A DNA stretch of 64,000 nt, from positions 17,924 through 81,923 of the forward strand of contig JANYDA010000004.1 of the NCBI GenBank assembly GCA_025360005.1, written 5' to 3'. Shown one piece after another: positions 24,337-33,400 of this stretch; the stretch's first letter is position 1; each line of letters starts with the position of its first letter. The translations under genes were made by a program, and so were the position numbers. The notes beneath the pieces were generated by a model. The model was not told the origin of the DNA. It did no database searches and saw only the letters and a program-made list of their open reading frames with translations. The stretch is from Fibrobacteria bacterium (GTDB taxonomy: Bacteria > Fibrobacterota > Fibrobacteria > UBA11236).

Positions 24337-26397
24337 TCAAGGTCCGCCGCTCTTTTTCATAACCCTCTTACTCTTCATCCATTCCCGCGCCACGATATAA
24401 AGAATCTTCTTCCCCGCCTTCCAGCTTCCCATCACGGTGCCGGAAATCTTCGAGACGCCGATGCGCTTGCGGTAGGAGACCGGCCTTTCCGAGACGCGGA
24501 GGCCTTGATTAACGGCCTTCACCTGCATCTCGACAGTCCAGCCGAAGTCCGGGTCCGCCATGCCCAACTCTTTGAGCGAGGCGTAACGGATGGCCCGGAA
24601 CGGTCCCAGATCGGTATATGCGAATCCCCAACCCAGGCGCACCAGCCGAGTAGTGAGCCAATTGCCGAAGATGGCCACGGGCAGCAAGGCCCCTTTTTCC
24701 CTGCGGCCCAGCGCGCGCGAACCGATCACCAGGTCCGCATTCCCGCTCTTGATCGGATCGGTCAGCCTGCCCATTTCCTCCGGATGATCGCTGAAGTCCC
24801 CGTCGAGGAAAACCACGATGGCCGTATCCGGAGGCAAAGCCGCCATGCCGCGCAGGCAGGCGGCCCCGTAGCCGCGCCGCGGTTCGCAAACCACGGTAGC
24901 ACCCAGGGAACGGGCCGTTTCCGCCGTCGCGTCCGTGCTGCCGTTGTCCACCACAATCACTTCGGCCGTATCGGCTGGGATGGCGCGCAATACCTTGGCG
25001 ATGGCCTGCTCTTCATTGAGGGCCGGTATGATCACGCGGATGGGGCCCGTCTCGGGCGCCGTTTCCGGAATCATGCGGGCGCGGCCCTCCTTTTCCCGGG
25101 GCGGGAAAAAGCGCAGGTAAAGATAGAGGCACAGCGGCGGCAGGAATTCCGGCCAGCGTAGCCAGGGGTTTTCCCGCCATTGCCCGGTAACGTGCATGCG
25201 ACCATATACCTCGTAGCTGATGAGGATGGTTCCGCTGAGCAATAGCCAGGGCCGAGAACGGGCCAACGCCGCGAAAGGCAACACCCACAGCAAGTACCAC
25301 GGATGCAAAGTGGGGGCGAACAGCAGCAGCAAGCCCATATACCATAAGGCTTGGCGCTCAGGGAGGGCTTTGCGCAGGCAATACGGGCAGACGACCATTG
25401 CGGTAGCGAAGAGGCCCAGGGTGATGCCTCCGCGGGCGGCGTGGGAAAGGAACGGGAAAAAGGCGTCTACCAGGGACGGCAAGGCGGAGTTGAAACCGAA
25501 GGTCGTGGCGAACTTGGCGAGCATGGCGAACGCTCCCACTGCCCACAAGGTCCCGCCCAGGGAGAGGGCGATCGCCAATCCCCAGGCCAAAGCGCGTTTC
25601 CATCCCAAGCGGGGCAACAGCAGCGGCGCGAGCGCCAGGGAGGAAATCTTGGTCATGGCGCCCAAGCCAAGCAGAACCGGAGCCCAGGCTTTCCGTGCCG
25701 TCAGCGCAGCGAAAAAAGCGAGATTGAAAAAAACCGGCAGGCTTTCAAAATGCCCGTGTCCGGCGATCTCGAAAATCAGCAACGGATTCATGAAGTAGAT
25801 AGCCAGCACATGGGCGCCTCTGCTGCCGATTTCCCCGGATGCATCCTGATCCGGCCCGGACCCCCGCAGCACTATCGATCGCAGGACAAAGAACCCCAGC
25901 AGATCGAATCCCAGGAATCCGATTTTGAATACCGGTACCGATTGCCCCAGCTTGGCCAGCAGGTAGAAGACGGTTTGGGCCAGCGGCGGATAAATCGTCG
26001 CCATATCCGGGTGGTTGATGCCCGCCCAATTGGCGTCCCTGAGAAAGGCCAGGGAGGCATGGATGGGGGATAGCAGGTACGGATTGAAACCCCGCGCCAG
26101 GATTTCCCCCTCCCAGATGAACCGGTGGATATCGTCCGAGGGCGGCAAGGGGAGCAAGCATAGGCGTGCCAGCAGACCCAGCGCCAAGGTATGCGAAGCC
26201 GTGAGGCGGAAAAGGTTTTCCTGGCAACCGAACCAGTAAACGGCAAAGGCCGGGATTAGGCACGCCAGGGTTCCGGGAACATCGGCCTCGGTGGCGCCCA
26301 CGCAGGCTAGGGCCATGTAGGGGAGTAACAGGAAGGTTACGATGGCCGCGGGATGGATCCGGCGGCCCGTCCCGGATGGCGGGAAAGGGGCTATCAG
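24337..26397 (-). CDS. GT-C membrane glycosyltransferase fused to GT2 polyprenyl-phosphate sugar synthase
   Basis: About 686 aa. The N-terminal 440 residues are polytopic: first helix AAIVTFLLLPYMALACVG, then PPSDDIHRFIWEGEILARGFNPYLL, the acidic first-loop motif of GT-C mannosyltransferase/GT87-like enzymes, then many helices. The C-terminal 240 residues are a soluble GT2 of the dolichyl-phosphate mannose synthase type: IPALNEEQAI, VDNGSTDATA, FLDGDFSDHP, and YRKRIGVSKISG. A synthase that makes a polyprenyl-phosphate sugar and the transferase that uses it are thus on one chain. Start uncertain: CTG at 26397 overlaps the previous TGA by 4 bp; the first ATG, 26316, would cut the first helix. 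Confidence 0.82.
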   Translation of the reverse strand: MIAPFPPSGTGRRIHPAAIVTFLLLPYMALACVGATEADVPGTLACLIPAFAVYWFGCQENLFRLTASHTLALGLLARLCLLPLPPSDDIHRFIWEGEILARGFNPYLLSPIHASLAFLRDANWAGINHPDMATIYPPLAQTVFYLLAKLGQSVPVFKIGFLGFDLLGFFVLRSIVLRGSGPDQDASGEIGSRGAHVLAIYFMNPLLIFEIAGHGHFESLPVFFNLAFFAALTARKAWAPVLLGLGAMTKISSLALAPLLLPRLGWKRALAWGLAIALSLGGTLWAVGAFAMLAKFATTFGFNSALPSLVDAFFPFLSHAARGGITLGLFATAMVVCPYCLRKALPERQALWYMGLLLLFAPTLHPWYLLWVLPFAALARSRPWLLLSGTILISYEVYGRMHVTGQWRENPWLRWPEFLPPLCLYLYLRFFPPREKEGRARMIPETAPETGPIRVIIPALNEEQAIAKVLRAIPADTAEVIVVDNGSTDATAETARSLGATVVCEPRRGYGAACLRGMAALPPDTAIVVFLDGDFSDHPEEMGRLTDPIKSGNADLVIGSRALGRREKGALLPVAIFGNWLTTRLVRLGWGFAYTDLGPFRAIRYASLKELGMADPDFGWTVEMQVKAVNQGLRVSERPVSYRKRIGVSKISGTVMGSWKAGKKILYIVAREWMKSKRVMKKSGGP

Positions 26398-27914
26398 GCC
26401 TCTTGCAGCGCGGCCACGGCCGCGAACTTGACCAGGTAGAACTTCTTGACGTAATGGGAAAGGGACATGCACCCCACTACCAGGAAGCCCACCGCGTAGA
26501 GGCCCAGGAAGGGACCCACCAGGTATTTCTCGGCGGCGATGTAATGGAGGAAACCCATGAAGCAATAAGCGGCCAGTCCCAGCTCCAGCACGGAGGCGAA
26601 CGGGAACTTGGACTTGTAGATATGCACCATCTTATCGCCGGCCTTGGGGGTGCGGATGAACGCGCCTTTACGTCCGGAAAGCGCGGAAAGCACGGCGCGG
26701 GTATTGTTCAGGGCCACGCCTACGCCCAATGCCATCAAAGTGGGCAGGGAAAGGATCCGGCTCTTCCAGTTCTTGCGGGAAACGCGTTGGGCCACCAGAT
26801 ACAGTATGGAAGGCGCCAGCGAGGAAATAAGTATCAGGACGCACAGGCCCGAGAAAGCGGCGGTGCCGACCTTGAACGGGAACCAATAGAGCAAGGGTAG
26901 AGCCAGTAGCGCCGTGATCAACATCAGCGGATGGATGGCATAATGCGTGGTGTGCAGCACGCTCTGGATTTTGACCTTGAGCGGCTGCTTGGATCCCATC
27001 ACTTGCGGCAACAGCTTCATGGCGGTCTGGATGGAGCCCTTGGCCCAACGGAACTGCTGCGACTTGAATGCGTTGATATCGGAAGGCAATTCCGCCGGCA
27101 CTACCACGTCGTATAGGAACTTCATGCGCCAACCATTCAGCTGGGCGCGATAGGAGAGATCCATGTCTTCGGTGAGGGTGTCTCCCTGCCAGCCGCCGGA
27201 ATTCTCGATGGCGGTCTTGCGCCAGATGCCTGCGGTACCGTTGAAGTTCATGAACAAGCGGCCCCAGGAGCGCGCGGATTGCTCGATCACGAAATGGCCG
27301 TCGATGCCGATGCTCTGCGCCAGCGTGAGCGAGGACTCCTGGGAATTCAGATGGCCCCAACGGGCCTGCACCAGCCCGATGTCCTTGTCCATGGTGAGAA
27401 AGGGAACGCAGCGGGTGAGATAATCGACCGGCGGGACGAAGTCAGCGTCGAAGATGGCTATGAACTCGCCTTTGCAAACCTGCATGCCTTCATTGAGCGC
27501 ACCGGCCTTATAGTCATGGCGGTCGGTGCGGTGGATAAGCACGATGTCATGGCCCTTAGCGCGCATTTCCGCCACCAAAGAGGCCGATAGTTTCTCGGAT
27601 CCGTCGGTGGAATCGTCCAACACTTGGATCTCATGGCGATCCTTGGGATACTCCATGGCGCAGACGGAACGAATGAGGCGCTCGATCACGTTGGTTTCGT
27701 TGTAAACCGGTAACTGGGTGGTAACGATTGGAAGCTTATCCATTCCGCCTTCCGCGTAGAAGCGGCGGAGCTTGCGCTTGTCGTGCACCACCTCCTTCCG
27801 CTTGTTCTTAAGGAAGAGGGTTAAAAGCCAGTAGCAATTGATGCCATAAGTGAATAGCCCGATTGAAGCTATGGCATACAGTCCAAACATGGCATAGATG
27901 ATTGGTGAAGGCAT
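26394..27914 (-). CDS. Processive GT2 glycosyltransferase (cellulose-synthase-like)
   Basis: 506 aa. N-terminal membrane helix (YAIASIGLFTYGINCYWLLTLFL), then a GT2 catalytic domain with DDSTDGS, FDADFVP (DxD), TEDMDL and the processive-type motif QQFRWAKG, and four or five helices after residue 315. This is the layout of BcsA-like and beta-glycan or glycolipid synthases; the product cannot be named. No PilZ domain is present, so direct c-di-GMP control is not expected. Start 27914 lies 1 bp after the stop of the DUF2064 gene, and the stop overlaps the following fusion gene, so the three form an operon for a surface glycan or glycolipid. Confidence 0.92.
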   Translation of the reverse strand: MPSPIIYAMFGLYAIASIGLFTYGINCYWLLTLFLKNKRKEVVHDKRKLRRFYAEGGMDKLPIVTTQLPVYNETNVIERLIRSVCAMEYPKDRHEIQVLDDSTDGSEKLSASLVAEMRAKGHDIVLIHRTDRHDYKAGALNEGMQVCKGEFIAIFDADFVPPVDYLTRCVPFLTMDKDIGLVQARWGHLNSQESSLTLAQSIGIDGHFVIEQSARSWGRLFMNFNGTAGIWRKTAIENSGGWQGDTLTEDMDLSYRAQLNGWRMKFLYDVVVPAELPSDINAFKSQQFRWAKGSIQTAMKLLPQVMGSKQPLKVKIQSVLHTTHYAIHPLMLITALLALPLLYWFPFKVGTAAFSGLCVLILISSLAPSILYLVAQRVSRKNWKSRILSLPTLMALGVGVALNNTRAVLSALSGRKGAFIRTPKAGDKMVHIYKSKFPFASVLELGLAAYCFMGFLHYIAAEKYLVGPFLGLYAVGFLVVGCMSLSHYVKKFYLVKFAAVAALQEA

Positions 27915-27915
27915 C

Positions 27916-28557
27916 TTATCGTATTCCCAAATTTTTGAGTGGTTCCAGATGTTTCACCCGATCGAAGTCTTCCAGGGTATCCACATCGGAAAAGGCGTTA
28001 TGCACAAAGTAACTTAAAGTTTGAAATTTTAGAATATTTAAGGTTTTCTCGAATACTTTTTCGGTACTCCAAGGGATATCCCGGAAAAGCGAGGGGTTAC
28101 CCTCTTTCAAGCCGAGCAAATAGTAACCTCCATCGTCCGTGGGTCCAAGGACCACATCGTACCGGTTTAACGCATCGAAAGAGGAAGTTACGGATTCTTT
28201 TGAAATTTGCGGGCAATCGCAACCGAGCAAGAGGATCTTTTGCGCGCCTCTGGAAAGTCCGGACTCCACCGCCGCCCACATTCTCGCTCCCAAGTCGCCG
28301 CCGCTTTGCGGCAGATAGGCGTCCATTCCTGGCGCCCATTCAAACGCATCATGAACATGCCCGGGAGGATCCACCATCAACACCTTGCGAAAAGGAGTGG
28401 TACGCACTATAGAGAGGGTATGCGCCAAGAGCGCGCGGTAGATACGCAGGGCGTTCTCTTCGCCCACGCCCCTGGCCAAACGCGTCTTGCAGCGGCCTCG
28501 TTCGGGATACTTGGCGAAGATAAGGATTTCGCATTCCGGATCGGTTGAGGGCGTCAC
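27916..28557 (-). CDS. DUF2064 / TIGR04282-type nucleotidyl-sugar-like transferase
   Basis: 213 aa. EILIFAKYPERGRCKTRLARGVGEE and LLGCDCPQISKESV, then GPTDDGGYYLLGLK, are signature segments of the TIGR04282 (rSAM/selenodomain-associated transferase 1, DUF2064) family, whose fold resembles nucleotidyltransferases such as MobA/CofC. Members are implicated in modified-sugar synthesis such as arsenosugars, but biochemical roles are poorly fixed. Here it is the first gene of a three-gene glycosyltransferase operon. No signal peptide. DNA near the middle is relatively AT-rich compared with its neighbours. Confidence 0.88.
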   Translation of the reverse strand: MTPSTDPECEILIFAKYPERGRCKTRLARGVGEENALRIYRALLAHTLSIVRTTPFRKVLMVDPPGHVHDAFEWAPGMDAYLPQSGGDLGARMWAAVESGLSRGAQKILLLGCDCPQISKESVTSSFDALNRYDVVLGPTDDGGYYLLGLKEGNPSLFRDIPWSTEKVFEKTLNILKFQTLSYFVHNAFSDVDTLEDFDRVKHLEPLKNLGIR

Positions 28558-28652
28558 ACGGCGAAAATAAATATTCCCGCCCTCGGGCGAAACCCCTAAG
28601 ATGCGTTAGGACGAAATGAGTTGGAGGATGTTGGGAAAAAGGGTAAACGAAA

Positions 28653-28677
28653 AAGCGAAGCCTTGAGGGCTCCGCTT
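28653..28677 (-). terminator. Rho-independent terminator of the zinc-knuckle gene
   Basis: Read on the minus strand, AAGCGGAGCC pairs with GGCTTCGCTT (one G-T pair) around CTCAA and is followed by TTTTCGTTT. It lies about 50 bp after the zinc-knuckle gene and before the DUF2064 operon. Confidence 0.7.
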
Positions 28678-28726
28678 CCGGACGGACGCGAACGTCGGCT
28701 TCAATAGCCGCGCCCGGCTTGCGGTT

Positions 28727-29260
28727 TCAATGCACGGATCCGCGCGGCTTCTTGGTGGGGAATGGGATTACATGGGGCTGGCTCAAGGCGTATTCCTCGA
28801 ACTGCATTTCATAGTCGCTCCACTTTTCAAACGACTGCGCTTGTCCGTCGGCGGGTTTGCGGCCCGTCGAGATCATCCGTTGGAAGTGGCGCCGCTTGTA
28901 TTCGGTGCGGTGCAGTTCGCAATACATGGGATAGATATTATGGTCGGGATAGATGGTGAAGGTGTACTCGCGTTTGCATTCGGGGAGCGAGCAGCACATG
29001 GTCTTCTGGATCGGCTGTATCTCATCCGGCTCGATGACCAGATTGCTGTCTTCGGGCTTGGGAGCTTCCTTGGGAACGAACCGTTCGGCGCGGCTCTTAC
29101 GGGTGCGGTGGTCGGTGCAATACAAAGACGTGGGCGAGCCCTCGAATTTCTTATTGCATCCCGGATGCTTGCAGGAGCGGATTTCCTTGCGGACGCGGCT
29201 CCCGTTGTTCATCCCTTGGTTGAAGGTCCTGCCTTCGAGAACATGCGCTTGCTTTTCCAT
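28727..29260 (-). CDS. Small protein with two zinc-knuckle-like Cys/His motifs
   Basis: 177 aa, no signal peptide. Two motifs with the same spacing logic are visible: CKHPGC...YCTDH (C-x4-C-x12-C-x2-H) at about residues 29-50, and CSLPEC...YCELH (C-x4-C-x18-C-x2-H) at about 95-122. Both could bind one zinc. The region between and after is charged and has no recognisable domain; the C-terminal end is Pro-rich. It could bind RNA, DNA or protein. The ATG at 29260 has GGGAG 11 bp upstream. It is divergent from the yqgE gene and followed by its own terminator. I do not recognise a named family. Confidence 0.72.
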   Translation of the reverse strand: MEKQAHVLEGRTFNQGMNNGSRVRKEIRSCKHPGCNKKFEGSPTSLYCTDHRTRKSRAERFVPKEAPKPEDSNLVIEPDEIQPIQKTMCCSLPECKREYTFTIYPDHNIYPMYCELHRTEYKRRHFQRMISTGRKPADGQAQSFEKWSDYEMQFEEYALSQPHVIPFPTKKPRGSVH

Positions 29261-29407
29261 TGTTTGGTTCGCTCCCTACCTTGATTATCGGAGGCGGCGG
29301 GCAAAAGCTTTAGCGGTGAAGTGATACTTAAAGCATTGAAAACACCTTGGTTTACAAAGAAACCCAATGGGTTTTTTGGGATCACCGTCTGCGAAGGGTA
29401 AGTTCCC

Positions 29408-29425
29408 GTTCCCGGGCCCGGGAAC
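29408..29425. promoter_or_regulatory. 18-bp perfect palindrome upstream of yqgE
   Basis: GTTCCCGGGCCCGGGAAC is a perfect 18-bp palindrome 35 bp upstream of the yqgE ATG and in the region between the divergent zinc-knuckle and yqgE genes. The location suits a repressor or activator operator, but which protein binds is unknown. No T tract follows, so it is unlikely to be a terminator. Confidence 0.5.
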
Positions 29426-29460
29426 ATTTATCAAAGAGGTAAAATTCCTATATTCCCGCC

Positions 29461-30033
29461 ATGGCTTCCGAGACCGGCTCCGGCACCGAGTTCAATGCGC
29501 AGGAACACATGGCAAGGCTGAAGCCCGGCGTGGTTCTGTTGGCGCGCGACATGGCGGATCCCAACTTCAACGCCACTGCCGTGCTCGTCTGCCAGCATGG
29601 ATCGGAAGGCTCTTACGGCCTGGTGCTGAATCGGCCGTCGCATATGCCGCTCTCTGAAGTCTTCGACAAACCGCCGGCATGGGCCGGCGACGCCGCGCGC
29701 AAGCAACGCATCTATATCGGCGGACCGGTGCAACCGGAAGAGTTGCAGATCCTGCAAGTGACCACCGCGCCCGTTCCGGGCTCCTACATAGTGGCGCCGG
29801 AAGTATACCTTGGCGGATACTGGGGCGATCTTAAGGACATCCTGGATTTGGATCCCCAAACCATCCGCCTGTTCCTGGGCTATTCTGGTTGGGGGGCGGA
29901 ACAATTGGCCAGGGAAGTGCTTGCCCAGGCCTGGGAAGTATGGACTGTGGATATCAAGAAACTCCTCCTGGGCCCCGAATCCACTTGGCTCGGCGGGATC
30001 GGACAGTTCAAGGATTACCTCGCCTCGCTTTGA
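29461..30033 (+). CDS. yqgE: YqgE/AlgH family protein
   Basis: 190 aa. LKPGVVLLARDMADPNFNAT, VLVCQHGSEGSYGLVLNRPS and RIYIGGPVQPEELQILQ are the family's conserved segments, and the C-terminal LFLGYSGWGAEQLA fits the AlgH/YqgE consensus. The protein is cytosolic and its biochemical role is unsettled, although members are near envelope and stress genes in many bacteria. The N-terminal 16 residues (MASETGSGTEFNAQEH) extend beyond the usual start, so translation could begin a little later. Single gene; ribosome site AAAGAGGT lies upstream. Confidence 0.9.
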   Translation: MASETGSGTEFNAQEHMARLKPGVVLLARDMADPNFNATAVLVCQHGSEGSYGLVLNRPSHMPLSEVFDKPPAWAGDAARKQRIYIGGPVQPEELQILQVTTAPVPGSYIVAPEVYLGGYWGDLKDILDLDPQTIRLFLGYSGWGAEQLAREVLAQAWEVWTVDIKKLLLGPESTWLGGIGQFKDYLASL

Positions 30034-30470
30034 GTTCAACGGCTGTTCCTTTTCCCATCCGCCCCCGGAAATCCGCTTTGTCAAATGGCTTGCAAATCCG
30101 GGCAATCCATGACACATGCGTAAAATCGGCGCTGCCGCGCGTTCCCCGCCGCTCCGAAGCCGCATCGGTTCCCAGGGGATCTCACGCGTCGCTTCCCGCG
30201 GGGAAAAAAAGAGTGACTATTTCCGAATTCTTCTTATTTTTCCCGATCGATGGCTGACTCTTCCAAAACCCTGATTCCAAGCCTCCTGCGGGCCGGAATC
30301 CGTTCACGCTCTAAACGCGTGGACATTGTCGCAGCGCTCAGGTAAGGCAAATCGGGGAACGTTTTCCCATGGCCTCCCTGAGCGGGGAGATGCAATCAGG
30401 CATGTGCTTGGCGCAAGCTTTCGGCTTGCCCAGGACTTCAGTATCAATCGGTCAAGCTAGGAACAGAACC
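30034..30470. other. Leader region upstream of gltB
   Basis: 437 bp. I see a small hairpin TTCCC-GCG-GGGAA followed by A residues (about 30197-30212) and GCAAGC-TTTC-GGCTTGC (about 30413-30428), the latter about 45 bp before the gltB ATG. No ORF, tRNA or recognised riboswitch is present. The gltBD promoter is expected here but no strong consensus stands out. Confidence 0.5.
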
Positions 30471-33400
30471 ATGAAGGCTCACGGATATCCGGAACAGGAA
30501 GGCTTGTACGACAGCGCGTACGAGCATGATGCTTGCGGCGTAGGATTTGTCGTCCACATCAAGGGCAAGAAATCACATGATATCGTGGCCAAGGGCATGC
30601 AGCTGCTGGATAACCTGGAGCATCGCGGGGCCTCCGGCGCCGAAAAGAATTCCGGCGACGGCGCGGGCATCATCACCCAGCTTCCGCATGCCTTCTTCCT
30701 GAAGAAATGCAACGAACTGGGCATAGCCTTGCCGCAACCCGGCGAATACGGCGTGGGACAGCTTTTTCTGCCCAAGGTGGAAGATCAGCGCAAGGAAATC
30801 CAGAAACTCTTTACGCGCTGCGTTGAGGAATCCGGACAACAGATCCTGGGCTGGCGCGTGGTGGACACCAACAACTCCCAACTGGGGGAATCGGTCAAAC
30901 GCACGGAGCCGGCCCATTACCAGGTATTCGTCAAGCGCGGTAAGAACGCCAAGGATGCGGAAGCCTTCGAGCGCAAGCTGTACGTGATCCGCAAGTATGC
31001 GGAACGGATGATCCGCGACAGCAAGGAGCCGGGCAGCGACATGTTCTATGTCGGTTCGCTCTCGCACAAAACCATCGTGTATAAGGGCCTGTTCCTGTCG
31101 CCGCAGGTGATGACCTATTTCCCCGATCTGGCCGATGAAAGCTATGAGTCCGCGCTGGCGCTGGTGCACAGCCGCTTTTCCACCAACACTTTCCCCACCT
31201 GGCCCTTGGCGCATCCTTTCCGATACCTGGCCCATAACGGGGAAATCAATACCCTGCGCGGCAATGAGAACTGGATGAAGTCGCGCGAGTCCCTGCTCAA
31301 GTCCAAGCTGTTCAGCCCGGACGAGATCAAGAAACTGCTGCCCATCATCGACGAGCGGGGATCGGATTCCGCCAAGCTGGACAACGTGGTTGAACTTTTG
31401 GTCATGTCCGGCCGCAGCCTGCCGCACGTGATGATGATGATGATCCCGGAAGCCTGGGAAAAGGATCCGGAGATGAGCCCGGAGAAAAAGGCCTTCTACG
31501 AATACCACGGCACTTTGATGGAACCTTGGGACGGCCCCGCCTCGGTGGCTTTCACGGACGGCCATATCATCGGCGCCACCCTGGATCGCAACGGCCTACG
31601 CCCCTCGCGCTATCAGCTTTCGGACGACGACATCCTGGTGATGGCTTCGGAAGCGGGCGTTATCGAAGTCGCGCCCGAAAAGATAAAGCTGAAGGGCCGC
31701 CTGCAGCCCGGCCGCATGTTCGTGGTCTCGCTGGAAGAAGGCCGCATCATCCCGGACGAAGAGATCAAGCACAAGGTCGCCACGCGCAAGCCCTACGCCA
31801 AGTGGCTGGCCAAGAACAAGATCGAGATCGTCAATCTCAAGCCGCCCCGGGAAATCCGCCAACCGGATCCGGACACGGTACTCAAGCGCCAGAAGACCTT
31901 CGGCTACAGCCTGGAAGACCTGCGCATCCTGATGGCTCCCATGGTCAACGGCGGGGAAGAGGCGCTGGGCTCCATGGGCAACGACGCGCCCCTGGCCGTG
32001 CTGTCCGACAAATCGCGCAACCTGTTCGATTATTTCCACCAGTTGTTCGCGCAGGTGACCAATCCCCCTATCGATAAGGACCGGGAGGAGATGGTCATGT
32101 CCCTGACCTCCTTCGTGGGCAAGGAAGACAACCTGCTGGACGAGACCGACAAGCATTGCCGCGTCATCGAATTGCCGCAGCCGGTTTTGACCAACGACGA
32201 TCTGGAACGCCTGCGCTGGGTGGACAAGAACCATTTCCAGGCCCGCACCATCCCCATCGTGTTCAAGGCCTCGCTGGGCGAGAACCGCATGGCCAATGCC
32301 CTGGAGCGCATCCGCCGCCAGGCTTCCGAGGCCGTCCAGGAAGGCTATAACGTCATCGTCCTTTCGGACAAGCCCATCGACTCCGATCATGCGGCCATTC
32401 CCTCTCTGCTGGCGGTCGCGGCCGTGCACCATCATCTCATCCGCGAAGGCACGCGCTCGCAATGCGGCATCATCATCGAAACGGGCGAGGCCCGCGAGGT
32501 GCATCACTTCGCTTTGCTGCTGGGCTATGGCGCCAGCGCCATCAATCCCTACCTGGCTTTCGAGACCATCGAGGACATGCGCCGCCGGCGCATGCTCAAG
32601 GAAGGCCTCACTTCCGAGAAGGCGCAATCGCTGCTGATCAAATCGGTCAACAAGGGGCTGCTCAAGGTCATTTCCAAGATGGGCATCTCTACCATCCAAT
32701 CCTATATCGGCGCGCAGATTTTCGAAGCCGTGGGACTGCATACGGACTTGGTGGACGAATATTTCACCGGCACCGTCTCGCGCATCGGCGGCATCGACCT
32801 GGCCACCTTGGAGGAGGAGACCCTGCTCCGCCACCGCTTCGCCTATCCGGAAATGCCGGAAGAGGACGGCGCGGAACTGGAACTGGAAGTGGGCGGGCAA
32901 TACCAATGGCGCCAGCGCGGCGAACGTCATCTCTTCAATCCGGACACCATCCATAAGCTGCAGCATTGCGCGCGCGCCAACAATTACGCGGCCTATAAGG
33001 ACTTCGCCAAGTCCGTGGACGATCAGGCCAAGAACCTGTACACCATCCGCGGGCTGTTGGAGTTCGCGGGACTTACCCCCATTCCCCTGGAATACGTGGA
33101 ATCGGAAGAGGCCATCCTCAAGCGGTTCGCGTCGGGAGCCATGTCCTTCGGGTCCATCAGCTGGGAAGCCCATACCACCTTGGCCATCGCTATGAACCGC
33201 ATCGGCGGCAAGAGCAATACCGGCGAGGGCGGGGAAGACGCTTCCCGCTATAAGCCCCTTCCCAACGGCGATAGCATGCGCTCCGCCATCAAGCAGGTGG
33301 CTTCCGGCCGCTTTGGCGTGACCTCCAATTACCTGGTCAATGCGGACGAACTGCAGATCAAGATGGCGCAGGGCGCCAAGCCCGGCGAGGGCGGGCAATT

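Noticed and set aside
29360..29374. AAACCC-AAT-GGGTTT followed by TTT as a terminator
   Set aside because: Six-bp stem with a three-nt loop between divergent genes has no gene upstream on the same strand to end; recorded only as weak structure.
30034..30470. Riboswitch upstream of gltB
   Set aside because: Only small generic hairpins are visible; no recognised glutamine, FMN or other aptamer sequence was found.
31596..33398. 600-codon minus-strand frame inside gltB
   Set aside because: Antisense of gltB, which is unmistakable on the plus strand.
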